Below are positions 41,944 to 51,401 of a stretch of 64,000 nucleotides of DNA, in pieces (the stretch's first letter is position 1; every line of letters starts with the position of its first letter). Both the position numbers and the translations under genes were made by a program. A model generated the notes under the pieces. That model ran no database searches and was not told the DNA's origin. It saw only the letters and a list, made by a program, of their open reading frames with translations. Source of the DNA: Catellatospora methionotrophica. GTDB taxonomy: Bacteria; Actinomycetota; Actinomycetes; Mycobacteriales; Micromonosporaceae. The stretch covers positions 248,001 to 312,000 of the forward strand of contig NZ_JAAOTJ010000002.1 in the NCBI RefSeq assembly GCF_011297335.1. Direction: 5' to 3'.

Positions 41944-44730
41944 ATGAACCATCCCTTGAGCGCGTCCGCAACGGCACAGGTGGGACTGACGGGACGGCGG
42001 CCGGAGTCGGCGGCGCTGGCGCGTGTGCTGGACCGGGCCCGCACGGGGACCAGCGCGGTCCTGGTCGTCCGGGGCGAGGCGGGGATCGGCAAGACGGCGC
42101 TGCTGGAGGCCGCCGACACCACCGGGCTGCGGGTCACCACGGTCACCGGCGTCGAGTCCGAGATGGAACTGCCCTACGCCAGCCTGCACCAGCTGTGCGC
42201 CACGATCCTCGACCCGCTGTCACAGCTGCCCGCCCCGCAGAGCGAGGCCCTGTCCGTCGCGTTCGGCCTGCGGACCGGTCCGCCCCCGGAACGGTTCATG
42301 GTCGGGCTGGCGGTGCTCAGCCTGCTCTCGGCGGCCGCCGCGGACCGGCCGCTGGCGTGCTTCGTCGACGACGCACAGTGGATCGACCACGCCTCGCTGC
42401 AGGCGCTGGCGTTCGTGGCGCGGCGGCTGCAGGCCGAGCCGGTCGCGCTGATCTTCGCGGTGCGGGAGCCGAGCTATCCCCCGGTGCTGCCCGGCCTTGC
42501 CGAGCTGGTCGTGCCGGGCCTGAGCGACGCCGACGCGCGTACGCTGCTGACCTCGGTCGTCGGTCCGCTCGACCCGCTGGTGCGCGACCGGCTCGTCGCC
42601 GAGGCACACGGCAACCCGCTGGCCCTGCTGATGCTGCCGCGCACGCTCGCACCGGCCGAACCCGGCGGCGGATTCTGGCATCCGGAGGGCCGCTCCGCGA
42701 CGAGCCACCTGGAGAACGCGTACCGCCAGCAGATCCAGGCCCTGCCGCCCGACACCCGCCGCCTGCTGCTGATCGCCGCCACCGACCCGACCGGCGACGC
42801 CGGCCTGCTGTGGCGGGCGGTCGAAGCCGAGGGCATCCCGGCGGACGCCGCAGGCCCGGCGGAGGCGGCGGGGCTGGTCGACTTCGGCGCCCGGGTGCGG
42901 TTCCGGCACCAGCTCGCCCGCACCGCCGTCTACCGCGGTGCCACCGTGACGCAGCGCCGCGCCGCGCACCTGGCGCTGGCCCAGGCCACCGACCCCGAGC
43001 GGGATCCCGACCGCAGGGCCTGGCACCGCGCCCGTGCCGCCACCCAGCCGGACGAGAGCATCGCTGCCGACCTGGAGCACTCCGCGCAGCGGGCACACAG
43101 CCGGGGCGGAGCCGCCGCGAGCGCGGTGTTCCTGCGCTGGGCGACGGACCTGACCCCCGACCCGGTGCGCCGGGTCGCCCGCGCGCTGTCCGCCGCCGAG
43201 GCGGCGTTCGAGGTCGGCGCGATCGACCGTACGCACAACCTGCTGGCCGTCGCGGAGATCGGGCCCACGGACGACCTGCAGTGCGCCAGGATCGAACGGC
43301 TGCGCGCCCGGCTGGTGTCCACTCAGGTGCGCGACGGCGGCACGGCCCACCGGCTGCTCGACGCGGCCGGTCGCATGGCGCCGTACGACGCCGCGCTCGC
43401 CCGCGACACGCTGCTGGAGGCGCTCGGCGCGGCGATCTTCGCCGGTCGGCTCGGCCCCGGAGAGGTGGAGGTGGCCAGGGCCGTCCGATCCGGACCGCCC
43501 GCAGCGGACCCGCCCCGGCAGGTCGACGTGCTGCTGGACAGCATCACCGCCCGGATCATCGACGGCCACGCCACCGATGTCGGCGCGCTGCAGTACACGC
43601 TGCGTATGCTGTGCAGGCACCACGGCACCGACGCCGAGCAGCCCGCGGACTGGTTGTGGCTCACCTGCCCGGTGACCCCGGAGCCGCTGGCACCGGAGTT
43701 GTGGGACGACGCGGCCTGGCACGAGCTGACCAGCACCGCCGTCGGCATCGTCCGCAGGGCGGGCACGCTGTCCGTGCTGCCGATCGCACTGAGCTACCAG
43801 GCGAACTACCTCCTGCACACCGGTGACTTCGCGACCGCGGCAGCGCTGATCGACGAGGCGACCGCGATCTCGGAAGCGACCTACCACACGCCGCTGATGT
43901 ACACGTCGCTGCTACTGAGCGCGTGGCGGGCACGGGAGCCCGAGTCGCTGGAAGCCATCGAGGCCGGTGTGGGCGAAGCCCGTCACCGGGGCGAGGGGCG
44001 CGCGCTGGCGCTGGCCGAGTACGCGGCCGCGGTGCTGCACAACGGCCGTGGCCGCTACGACGCCGCGCAGGCCGCGGCCACCCGCGCGTGCGCGTACGAG
44101 GACCTGGGCATCTTCGGCTGGGCGCTGGCCGAACTGGTCGAGGCGGCCGCCCGCAACGGCGACCGGGACGCCGCGGCGGCGGCCCTCGACCAGCTCGTGC
44201 CGCGCACCCGTGCCAGCGCCACCACCTGGGCGCGGGGCGTCGAGGCCCGGTCGCGCGCCCTGCTGGCCGACGGCCCCGCCGCCGACCTGCTGTTCGCCGA
44301 AGCCGTCGAGCACCTGGAACGCTGCCGGATCACCATCCACCTGGCCCGCACCCGGCTGGTGTACGGCGAGTGGCTGCGCCGGCAGAACCGCCGCCAGGAC
44401 AGCAGGGCGCAGCTGCGCGCCGCTCACGAGGTGTTCGCCCGCGCGGGCGCCGATGGCTTCGCCGAGCGCGCCCGGCGCGAGCTGACCGCGACCGGGGAGA
44501 CGGTGCGCAAACGTCACGAGAGCCCGCTGGCTGAACTGACCAGCCAGGAAGCCCAGATCGCCTGGCTGGCTCGGGACGGTCACAGCAATCCCGAGATCGC
44601 CGCGCAGCTGTTCATCAGCCCCCGCACCGTCGAATGGCACCTGGGGCACGTGTTCGCCAAGCTCGGCGTGAGCTCGCGGCGGCACCTGCCCGCGGCGTTG
44701 CCCGCCACCCGTTCCCCGGAGCCGGCGTGA
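41944..44730 (+). CDS. LAL-type LuxR-family regulator
   Basis: A 928-residue regulator. The N-terminal ATPase has an intact Walker A GEAGIGKT (44-51) and a Walker B-like LACFVDDAQWIDHASL. The centre is helical and TPR-like. The C-terminal LuxR helix-turn-helix reads LTSQEAQIAWLARDGHSNPE then IAAQLFISPRTVEWHLGHVF. Unlike the LAL protein at 14752, the P-loop Lys is conserved. It precedes the glycosyltransferase operon in the same direction by 240 bp and could control it. ATG has a weak GATGAGA upstream. Confidence 0.9.
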   Translation: MNHPLSASATAQVGLTGRRPESAALARVLDRARTGTSAVLVVRGEAGIGKTALLEAADTTGLRVTTVTGVESEMELPYASLHQLCATILDPLSQLPAPQSEALSVAFGLRTGPPPERFMVGLAVLSLLSAAAADRPLACFVDDAQWIDHASLQALAFVARRLQAEPVALIFAVREPSYPPVLPGLAELVVPGLSDADARTLLTSVVGPLDPLVRDRLVAEAHGNPLALLMLPRTLAPAEPGGGFWHPEGRSATSHLENAYRQQIQALPPDTRRLLLIAATDPTGDAGLLWRAVEAEGIPADAAGPAEAAGLVDFGARVRFRHQLARTAVYRGATVTQRRAAHLALAQATDPERDPDRRAWHRARAATQPDESIAADLEHSAQRAHSRGGAAASAVFLRWATDLTPDPVRRVARALSAAEAAFEVGAIDRTHNLLAVAEIGPTDDLQCARIERLRARLVSTQVRDGGTAHRLLDAAGRMAPYDAALARDTLLEALGAAIFAGRLGPGEVEVARAVRSGPPAADPPRQVDVLLDSITARIIDGHATDVGALQYTLRMLCRHHGTDAEQPADWLWLTCPVTPEPLAPELWDDAAWHELTSTAVGIVRRAGTLSVLPIALSYQANYLLHTGDFATAAALIDEATAISEATYHTPLMYTSLLLSAWRAREPESLEAIEAGVGEARHRGEGRALALAEYAAAVLHNGRGRYDAAQAAATRACAYEDLGIFGWALAELVEAAARNGDRDAAAAALDQLVPRTRASATTWARGVEARSRALLADGPAADLLFAEAVEHLERCRITIHLARTRLVYGEWLRRQNRRQDSRAQLRAAHEVFARAGADGFAERARRELTATGETVRKRHESPLAELTSQEAQIAWLARDGHSNPEIAAQLFISPRTVEWHLGHVFAKLGVSSRRHLPAALPATRSPEPA

Positions 44731-44970
44731 GCGGCGACGCCGCACCGGCGGGTGCCGCGGCGGCGCGGCGAGGTGACCGTCCAGCGGCGGTCGGCACGGG
44801 TCGATGTGCCTGGTCGACGCCGGTCACTGCCTGGGGTCCCGGCCGATTCGATCTTCCGGCGCTGCCATACTGGCCGCGAACGAACGCGATGCGACGTCGC
44901 GGTGGAAAGGGCGGAACATGATCGCCAACTGTCGCCGGATACTCGTCTCCTGCCGGGCCGGGGGCGGCCG

Positions 44971-46191
44971 ATGAGCGCGGTCGCGTTCCTCAACATCGGC
45001 ATGCACGGCCACATCAACCCGACACTGCCCGTCGTGGCCGAACTCGTGCGCCGCGGCCACGCGGTGACCTACCACACGACGCCCGCCTTCGCCGAGGAGG
45101 TCGCGGCCGCCGGAGCACGGGTGTTCCTGTACTCCGGCGACGAGGTGCCGATGTCGGGCCCGCCCTCGCCGGTCACCCTGATGGAGCAGCTGGCGCGTAC
45201 GGCGGTGCAGGTGCTGCCCGGTGTGCTGACCGATTTGCGCGCCATGCCGCCCGACCTGATCGTGCACGACTCCGCGTGCCTGTGGGGCCCGGTCGCGGCC
45301 CGGGAACTCGGTGTCCCGGCCGTGTCGTCGTTCACCACGTTCGCGTTCGGGCGGCAGGTGCCCAGCCCCACCCGCGCCTCCTGGGGACTGCTGGCCGCGG
45401 CGGGCGCGATGCCGAGCAGCGCCAGAGGCTACCTGCGGGCCCGCCGGGAACTGCGCCGCCGGTACGACACCAGCGACGTTCCCCTGATCGACCTGGCCGA
45501 CATCCGCCAGCCGCTCAACCTCGTCTACACCTCACCGGTGTTCCATCCCGGCGCGAACGGTTTCGACAAGTCCTACCGCTTCGTCGGGCCGAGCATCGGC
45601 GCGCGCCCGGCCGACCCGATGTTCCCCATCGACAGCCTGCGCGACCCGGTGCTGTACGTGTCCATGGGCACGGTGTTCGACGCCGGTCCGCAGGTGCTGC
45701 GCACCGTCGCCGAGGCGCTCGCCCCGCTGGGCGGCACCGTGGTCGTCGCCACCGGCCACACCGACCCCGCCGCGCTCGGCCCGCTGCCGCCCACGGTGCT
45801 CGCCCGCGGCTCCGTGCCGCAGTTGGAGGTGCTGTCACGCGCCGCGCTGTTCGTCACCCACGGCGGCGTGAACAGCGTCAACGAGTCGCTGCACGCCGGT
45901 GTCCCGATGCTGGCCGTCCCGCAGGGCGCCGACCAGCTGCTCGTCGCGGACCGCATCGCCGAACTGGGCGCGGGCCTGGTGATCCGGACCGAGGACGTCA
46001 CTGTGGACGCTGTACGCGCCCTCGCCCGGCGGCTGCTCGGCGAGCCCCGGTTCCGGGACGCCGTGCACGGCCTGCGGGACGCCCAGCAGCACGCGAGCGG
46101 CGCCCCGCGGGCCGTCGACGAGCTGGAGCGCTACCTGCGGCAGACCGGCGCGGCCCGGCCGGGCCCGGCCGAGCTGCCGACGCAGGGCTGA
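44971..46191 (+). CDS. GT1-family glycosyltransferase (macrolide type)
   Basis: A 406-residue GT-B fold glycosyltransferase. The N-terminus has AFLNIGMHGHINPTLPVVAE with the catalytic-type His after GMHG, and the C-terminal donor site reads RGSVPQLEVLSRAALFVTHG then GVNSVNESLHAGVPMLAVPQ and GADQ. It resembles macrolide-inactivating (OleD/MGT) and natural-product transferases. The donor sugar and acceptor are unknown. No polyketide or peptide synthase is in the window, so self-protection or detoxification is more likely than biosynthesis. First gene of a three-gene unit; three bases separate its stop from the next ATG. Confidence 0.88.
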   Translation: MSAVAFLNIGMHGHINPTLPVVAELVRRGHAVTYHTTPAFAEEVAAAGARVFLYSGDEVPMSGPPSPVTLMEQLARTAVQVLPGVLTDLRAMPPDLIVHDSACLWGPVAARELGVPAVSSFTTFAFGRQVPSPTRASWGLLAAAGAMPSSARGYLRARRELRRRYDTSDVPLIDLADIRQPLNLVYTSPVFHPGANGFDKSYRFVGPSIGARPADPMFPIDSLRDPVLYVSMGTVFDAGPQVLRTVAEALAPLGGTVVVATGHTDPAALGPLPPTVLARGSVPQLEVLSRAALFVTHGGVNSVNESLHAGVPMLAVPQGADQLLVADRIAELGAGLVIRTEDVTVDAVRALARRLLGEPRFRDAVHGLRDAQQHASGAPRAVDELERYLRQTGAARPGPAELPTQG

Positions 46192-46194
46192 GCG

Positions 46195-46686
46195 ATGACC
46201 CCGTTCGTCGCCGTCGTCCTGGTGCTCGCCGGGCTGTCCGAGGCCATCGGCCGGCTGCTGCCGATGGTCGCCGGACTGCGCGGCGCGTCCCGTAGGCGGG
46301 TGTTCTGGCTGGTGCTGGCCGGCGCCTTCGTCGACGCGGCGGTGTTCGCGCTGTGGCCGCTGACCGCGTGGACCGTCGCCGAACTGGTGCTGCCCGTGTC
46401 GCCCTCCGGCCAGAATGTGCTGGTGTGGACACCCGCGCTGGCCGCCCCGCTGCTGCTGGCTGCGGTGCTCGCGTTCCCGCTGCTCGGGCCGTTGCTGCAC
46501 CTGCTGGTCATGGTCGGCGTCGGAGCCGGGCTCGCCTCCGCGCTCGGGGCGGTGGCCGGGATCGGCTGGTGGGAGGCCGCCGGTTGCGTGGCCGTGGCGG
46601 GCGTCGGGCTCGGCCTGGCCGTCGAGGGCGTACGCCACCTGGTCGTGCGGTTCAACCGGACCCGGACCCCGGAGCCCCTCGCATGA
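46195..46686 (+). CDS. hypothetical integral membrane protein
   Basis: A 163-residue protein made almost entirely of hydrophobic segments, about four to five helices (near 2-22, 36-62, 78-100, 104-122, 124-145), with a short basic C-terminus. No family recognised. It lies between a glycosyltransferase and a hydrolase-like gene and overlaps the latter by four bases (ATGA), so it should be part of the same membrane process. Confidence 0.7.
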   Translation: MTPFVAVVLVLAGLSEAIGRLLPMVAGLRGASRRRVFWLVLAGAFVDAAVFALWPLTAWTVAELVLPVSPSGQNVLVWTPALAAPLLLAAVLAFPLLGPLLHLLVMVGVGAGLASALGAVAGIGWWEAAGCVAVAGVGLGLAVEGVRHLVVRFNRTRTPEPLA

Positions 46687-47633
46687 TCGAGTTCGCGTTG
46701 CTGCTGCTGGTCGCCGGGATCGGGCCGGTTCTGCTCGCCGAGGCGCTGCTCGCCCGGTACGAGGTGCTGGCGTACGCGGCAGGCTGGCGTACGCCCACCA
46801 CCGACCTGCCCGCGCGTATGCCGTACGCCCGGGGCGCGGAAGCCGACCGTCCCCCGGCCGCGTACCTGGTCTACCTCGACGGCATCGGCAAGCGCCGCTT
46901 CCAGGACACCCGCGACGGAGGGCAGCTGGTCAAGGCCATCCTCGGCCGGGCGCCGGAACTGCGGGTGCTGGGCCAGGTCCAGCCCTACTCGCCACTGGCC
47001 CACCCGCTGGGCAACCGGCCGGTGTGGATCTGGCTGCGCCGCCGTATCGGGCTGGTGCTGTTCCTGCACAACGTGATGCAGATCTTCGTCGCCGCCGACC
47101 GGCGCTACCGGCCGCTGTACAACCGTGCCGTCGGCTCGCAGATAGCCACCCAGCTGCGGCTGGCCGGATACCACCCCGGCAGCGGCATCCCCGTGGTGCT
47201 GCTCAGCTACAGCGGCGGCGCGCAGGTCGCCACGGGCGCGGTCGAGGAACTGTGGGCGCAGCTGCGCGCCCCGATCCGCCTGATCACCCTCGGCGGCTTC
47301 TTCAACGGCGCCAACGACATCGGCCACGCCCAGCACCTGTACCGGCTCACCGCCGCCGACGACTGGATCGAGCGGGCCGGCACCTCGCTGTTCCCGCAGC
47401 GCTGGCGGCTGTTGCGCTGGAGCGGGTGGGGCCGGGCCGTCCGCGCCGGGAAGGTCACCGTGCACCTGCTCGACCCGGCCACCCACGTCGGTCCGCGCAG
47501 TTACATCAGCCCCCAGGCCAAGCTGCCCGACGGCCGCAGCCACCTCGACCGGACCGCCGACACCATCGTCGCGCTGATCCGCGACCAGCCGGCCACGGCC
47601 GCACCGGCCGACGCGCCGACCACTCACTCCTGA
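46683..47633 (+). CDS. membrane-anchored alpha/beta-hydrolase-like protein
   Basis: A 316-residue protein. An N-terminal hydrophobic segment (residues 3-24) anchors a soluble part with YLVYLDGIGKRRFQDTRDGG and LLSYSGGAQVATGAVEELW, the latter like a nucleophile elbow (Ser in SYSGG). A second hydrophobic stretch lies near 119-137. A catalytic His candidate is near ATHVGPRSYIS. Lipase- or esterase-type activity is possible but unproven. ATG overlaps the preceding gene; the longer frame from 46353 is rejected. It converges on the DUF4259 gene with a 10-base gap. Confidence 0.65.
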   Translation: MIEFALLLLVAGIGPVLLAEALLARYEVLAYAAGWRTPTTDLPARMPYARGAEADRPPAAYLVYLDGIGKRRFQDTRDGGQLVKAILGRAPELRVLGQVQPYSPLAHPLGNRPVWIWLRRRIGLVLFLHNVMQIFVAADRRYRPLYNRAVGSQIATQLRLAGYHPGSGIPVVLLSYSGGAQVATGAVEELWAQLRAPIRLITLGGFFNGANDIGHAQHLYRLTAADDWIERAGTSLFPQRWRLLRWSGWGRAVRAGKVTVHLLDPATHVGPRSYISPQAKLPDGRSHLDRTADTIVALIRDQPATAAPADAPTTHS

Positions 47634-47643
47634 CCCGCCGGGC

Positions 47644-48024
47644 TCACCCGGCTGCCTGCCTGCGGGCCGCCAGGTCGGCCAGCTGGTCGAACGTCCGGGC
47701 GAGCACGGCCCGCCGCTGCTCCTTGAAGCCGGGCTGCGGCTCCAGGCCGTCGATGGCCTGATCCCAGACGTCCAGGAACCGCGCCTTCCATCCGGTGACG
47801 GCGTCGGCCTCGGGCAGACTCGCGCCGACGTGGTTCTGCGACGCGATCAGGTGCAGCAGTTCGAGGTTGCACGGCACGGCTACGCCCCAGTACTCGTCGG
47901 GCTCGATCGCGACCGGGTCCCCGTCCATCGCCTCGGCGACCTCGCGGATGAGCCGGTCGGTCAGCATGGACAGGTGGTCGGCGGCCGTGTCGTCGTCGAA
48001 GTTGCCGCTGCCCCAGGTGCCCAT
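47644..48024 (-). CDS. DUF4259 domain protein
   Basis: A 126-residue protein beginning MGTWGSGNFDDDTAADHLSM, the characteristic start of DUF4259 proteins, followed by an all-helical remainder. Function of the family is unknown; such proteins are often encoded near immunity or toxin loci, but none is evident here. GGGG precedes the ATG. It lies 65 bases downstream of the lipoprotein gene in the same direction. Confidence 0.8.
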   Translation of the reverse strand: MGTWGSGNFDDDTAADHLSMLTDRLIREVAEAMDGDPVAIEPDEYWGVAVPCNLELLHLIASQNHVGASLPEADAVTGWKARFLDVWDQAIDGLEPQPGFKEQRRAVLARTFDQLADLAARRQAAG

Positions 48025-48089
48025 GCCTACCCCGTTCACGCGATGCCGATGCCGGCGGCCCGGAGCGTATCGCGCCCGGCTGACGGTTC

Positions 48090-48650
48090 TCAGGCGCACG
48101 CGGCGGTGACCGCCTTCTCGGCGGCTGCCATCGCGGGCGAGTCGAGCGCGGCCTGGAGTTTCGCCTGCTCGCTGTCGGACCCCTCGACCGCGACGATCGC
48201 CTGCTCGATCGCCAGCTGGTACGCGGAGATTTTCGCCTTGAGCTGCGGGTCGGCGCTGAGTTCGGCGGCGGCGGCGACCCGCGTGTGCATGGCGGTGAAC
48301 GCGGCGTTCAGGTCGACGGTCGCGGTGGCGAGCCCCTGCTTCGACAGCCCGCCCCGGCGCAGCACCGCCCCCACCGGCGCGAGCGCGGCGACGCCGGACT
48401 GGTGGGCTTCGGCGAACGCGGCGCAGGCGGTGTTCTTCGGAGTGCCCGTCGCCGTGGTCGCGGAGGTGGCGGCGGAGGGCACGGCCTGCCCGGTGACGGC
48501 AGTGGTGGCGGTGGCCGGGGTGGTGGTGGCTCCGGTCGGCGCGGCCGGGCCCGGACCGGCGGCCGGGGTGACCTTGCCGCAGGCCGCGGTCGCGGACAGC
48601 GCGAATCCCACCAGGACGGTGCCGAGAAGACGGACGGTGCCAGGTCGCAC
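48090..48650 (-). CDS. hypothetical lipoprotein
   Basis: A 186-residue protein with a lipobox (ALSATAACGK, Cys at about residue 24), then a Thr/Ala/Pro-rich linker to about residue 70, then a helical domain with two cysteines (NTACAAF and TAACA near the C-terminus) that could be bridged. No family recognised. It lies 55 bases downstream of the NicO-type exporter gene and may be co-transcribed with it. GTG start has AGGGAA upstream. Confidence 0.7.
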   Translation of the reverse strand: MRPGTVRLLGTVLVGFALSATAACGKVTPAAGPGPAAPTGATTTPATATTAVTGQAVPSAATSATTATGTPKNTACAAFAEAHQSGVAALAPVGAVLRRGGLSKQGLATATVDLNAAFTAMHTRVAAAAELSADPQLKAKISAYQLAIEQAIVAVEGSDSEQAKLQAALDSPAMAAAEKAVTAACA

Positions 48651-48705
48651 GATGTTTCCCTTCTGCCGCGCCGCTGCGCGGGCCGGACGTGGTCGGATCA
48701 GTGGT

Positions 48706-49956
48706 TCAGAAGGCGAACGCGGCTCGGGCGGCGAGACCGCAGCCGACCACGATGATGACCGATGCCGTCGCCTCGGCGGGCACGGTGAGGCGGCCGAGCC
48801 ACGCCCAGCGCTCGCGTGCCCGCAGCAGCAGGAGCCCGGCCGCGGTCAGCATGCCCGCCATGCCCAGCCCGTACACGATGACCAGGACGATGCCGAACCA
48901 CAGCCGCCCCAGCGCGGCCGCACCGAGCAGCACCACCAGCGCGGTCGGGCTGGGCACCAGGCCACCGGCGATGCCGAGCGCGGTGAGGCTGCCCCGGCGG
49001 CCGTCGGGCCCGTGGCTGTGCCCGTGGCTGTGGCCGTGGTGGTCGTGGTGGTGGGGCGTGCCGTGGTCGTGGGCGTGCCGGTGGGCGTGGCGGTGGCGCA
49101 GGCCGTTGACGAGGATGCCCGCGCCCACCACGGTGATCAGGATGCCGCTGGCCACGCCGAGCCAGCGGAGCACGGATTCTGCGGCCAGGCCCGCGAACGT
49201 CGTGGTCGCGATACCGAGGACCAGCACCCCGGCGGTATGGGTCAGCGTGACGGTGCCGCCGACGATGACCGCGTCGCGCCGCCGCCCCTGACGTCCGGCC
49301 ATGTACAGGGCCATCACGGTCTTGCCGTGGCCGGGCAGGGCGGCGTGGGCCGCGCCGAGCAGCGCCGCGAACAGCAGCGCGAGCAGCAGGACCTGCGGCG
49401 ACGGGTCACCGACGGCGCCGGCGAGCCAGGCCTCACCGCGCTGGAGCCAGCCACCCGGTGCGGCGGCGGCAGCCGGGCTCGCGGCGGCTGTCGGCGCGGC
49501 GGCTCCGGATCGCAGGGTCAGCTCGGCCGACCGCTCGTAGGGCGGCAGCTGCTCGGGCGGCGGCACTCCCTCGCCCGCCAGGACGATCTGGTTCGCGCCG
49601 ACCCGGTCGGTGAGGTAGCCGTTGACGACCGAGATGGAGGACGCCGCGTCCGGCGTGGTGGGGGCGGACAGTCGGCAGGTGAGCCGGGCGGTCTGCATAC
49701 CCGCTGCGCCCTGGTGTTTGAGCTCGTGCGACTGGAGGGTCCAGCGCAGCGGGGCCTGGCCGAGCCGGGCGTCGAGTTTCGCGGCGAAGGCCGTGCAGTC
49801 GGGAGTGAGCTGCTTGGCCGCGACCTCGCCGACGTCGAGCACGGCGACGACGTCGACGCGGTCGGCGTGCAGCGTCACCTCGACCAGCTGGTCGACCGAG
49901 AACGGGGTCAGCGGGTGGGCGGCGATGGCCGCGCCGAGCAGGAACGTGAGGATCAC
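48706..49956 (-). CDS. NicO/RcnA-type metal exporter with His-rich loop
   Basis: A 416-residue membrane protein. A signal-like N-terminus precedes an extracytoplasmic domain of about 200 residues, then about six transmembrane segments. The family motif HAALPGHGKTVMALYM and the second half TLTHTAGVLVLG are typical of nickel/cobalt exporters. A cytosolic loop is strongly His-rich (HRHAHRHAHDHGTPHHHDHH and onward), suggesting metal binding and transition-metal efflux. GTG at 49956 has GGAGGG seven bases upstream; the open frame to 50106 is rejected. No metal-responsive repressor gene is adjacent. Confidence 0.87.
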   Translation of the reverse strand: MILTFLLGAAIAAHPLTPFSVDQLVEVTLHADRVDVVAVLDVGEVAAKQLTPDCTAFAAKLDARLGQAPLRWTLQSHELKHQGAAGMQTARLTCRLSAPTTPDAASSISVVNGYLTDRVGANQIVLAGEGVPPPEQLPPYERSAELTLRSGAAAPTAAASPAAAAAPGGWLQRGEAWLAGAVGDPSPQVLLLALLFAALLGAAHAALPGHGKTVMALYMAGRQGRRRDAVIVGGTVTLTHTAGVLVLGIATTTFAGLAAESVLRWLGVASGILITVVGAGILVNGLRHRHAHRHAHDHGTPHHHDHHGHSHGHSHGPDGRRGSLTALGIAGGLVPSPTALVVLLGAAALGRLWFGIVLVIVYGLGMAGMLTAAGLLLLRARERWAWLGRLTVPAEATASVIIVVGCGLAARAAFAF

Positions 49957-50001
49957 GAGACACCCTCCGTGGCGGTTGTCGGCTGGGGCGGTGGGGCGGG
50001 T

Positions 50002-50041
50002 GTGTGTGGAGGCACGCCGGTCGCGTCGCGCCCCCACACAC
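50002..50041 (-). terminator. terminator of the secreted phosphoesterase gene
   Basis: GTGTGTGG (50002-50009) pairs with CCACACAC (50034-50041), an 8-bp stem with a GC-rich 24-base loop, starting four bases after the phosphoesterase stop. Confidence 0.55.
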
Positions 50042-50045
50042 GGGT

Positions 50046-51401
50046 TCAGCTGATTCGGGTGACCTTCACCGCGTCGGCGATGACGTAGCCGGTCCCGGCG
50101 GTCCACCGGCTGACGCCGACCTTGTTCTCGTCACCGGCGGTCAGCTGGAAGTTGCCCAGCGAGACCCATTTGCCGCCGTTGGCACGCTGGTTGACGTTGA
50201 CGGTCTGGTTGCCGGTCGCCGTGACGACGATGTACGGCGTGGCGTCGTTGTAGCCGGTGTTGGCCGCGTACCAGACGGCGACCTGATAGGTGCCCGTCGC
50301 CGGGACGTTCACCTTGTACCAGGCCGGATCGCTGGACGAGACCGGGTCGGCGAAGCGGTAGTCGGCGCCGTACCGCTGGGCCGAGTAGGTCGAGGTGCCC
50401 CAGTTGGCGCTCGCGGTGAACCGGCCCGCCGTGGTGTTGTCGACGATCGTGCTCCAGGCCTGCGGGACCAGGTTGATGTTGCGGAGCACGAACTGGTTCG
50501 CCGCGTCGGTCTTGTAGGTGTTGAGGAAGGGGGAGTAGGTCTTGACGTCGAGCGTCTTGGCGTTCGGGTCGACCGTCATGATGCGCAGGAAGCTGTTCGG
50601 ATCGCGCTGGGACGCGTTCTGGTAGTCCGCCTGGATCTGGTGCACCGTGTTGCCCTTGGTGCCCTGCTGGGTGATCACACCGGCGTTGACGTAGTGGCCG
50701 GAGAACGTGAACCGGAAGTTCGCCTGCTTGCTGACCAGGTTGGTCCACAGGTTGTTGCCGTTGGTGTCCTTGGTGACACCGTTCTGGTAGGCGTGGGTGA
50801 CCAGGATCGCGTTGTGGTTCGGGTGCGCGGCCACGATCGAGTTTGCCCACGTGATCTCGGCGGAGCTGGGCGCGTACTTCATCGCCACGACCAGCCAGTC
50901 CACGCCACCGGCGGTGAACGTGTGGTACGTGTTGTCGTTCGCGGTCGCCGGGTAGGTCCCGCCGAACGACGGCAGCCCGGTGAACGTGGACCGCGGGTAG
51001 TGGGTGTTGTACCGCGTCGTGGTGCGGGTGGTCGAGGCGGTCCCCGGGTCGAGGTCGTGGTTGCCCGGCCCGATGATGTACGGCACGTCGTCGGTGGGCA
51101 GGCCCATCGCACTCTTGCTGTTGTTCCACTGGGCCAGCTGGTCGGAGTTGTCGATGACGTCGCCGACGTGCAGGACGTACTTGATGTTCCGCGCGGTCTG
51201 CTGGTCGTCCACCCACTGCATCTGGGCCCGGAACACCTCCGGCCAGTACTCGGAGGCGTACTGGGTGTCGGGCAGCATCACGATGGTGAAGGTCTCCGCC
51301 GCGGCCTGTGCCTGAGCCGTCGCCGCCGGTCCGGGCAGAGCCGTGATCATGAGCACGGCCAGGGCCGCCCCGAGCATCCGGGTGGTCTTGGTGATCCTCA
51401 T
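50046..51401 (-). CDS. secreted metallophosphoesterase with golvesin-like C-terminal domain
   Basis: A 451-residue secreted protein with a signal peptide (about 1-34). The calcineurin-like catalytic part (about 38-290) shows LPDTQYAS, VGDVIDN, GPGNHDLD, LVTHAYQ and SGHYVN, the metal-binding set. The C-terminal 130 residues (WYKVNVPATGTYQVAVWYAA, VIADAVKV) form a golvesin/xanthan-lyase-like carbohydrate-binding domain. It may release phosphate from extracellular or cell-wall phosphoesters. ATG has AGGAGGAAAGGAAGG upstream. The AT-rich promoter region follows; no clear PHO box was seen. Confidence 0.88.
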   Translation of the reverse strand: MRITKTTRMLGAALAVLMITALPGPAATAQAQAAAETFTIVMLPDTQYASEYWPEVFRAQMQWVDDQQTARNIKYVLHVGDVIDNSDQLAQWNNSKSAMGLPTDDVPYIIGPGNHDLDPGTASTTRTTTRYNTHYPRSTFTGLPSFGGTYPATANDNTYHTFTAGGVDWLVVAMKYAPSSAEITWANSIVAAHPNHNAILVTHAYQNGVTKDTNGNNLWTNLVSKQANFRFTFSGHYVNAGVITQQGTKGNTVHQIQADYQNASQRDPNSFLRIMTVDPNAKTLDVKTYSPFLNTYKTDAANQFVLRNINLVPQAWSTIVDNTTAGRFTASANWGTSTYSAQRYGADYRFADPVSSSDPAWYKVNVPATGTYQVAVWYAANTGYNDATPYIVVTATGNQTVNVNQRANGGKWVSLGNFQLTAGDENKVGVSRWTAGTGYVIADAVKVTRIS

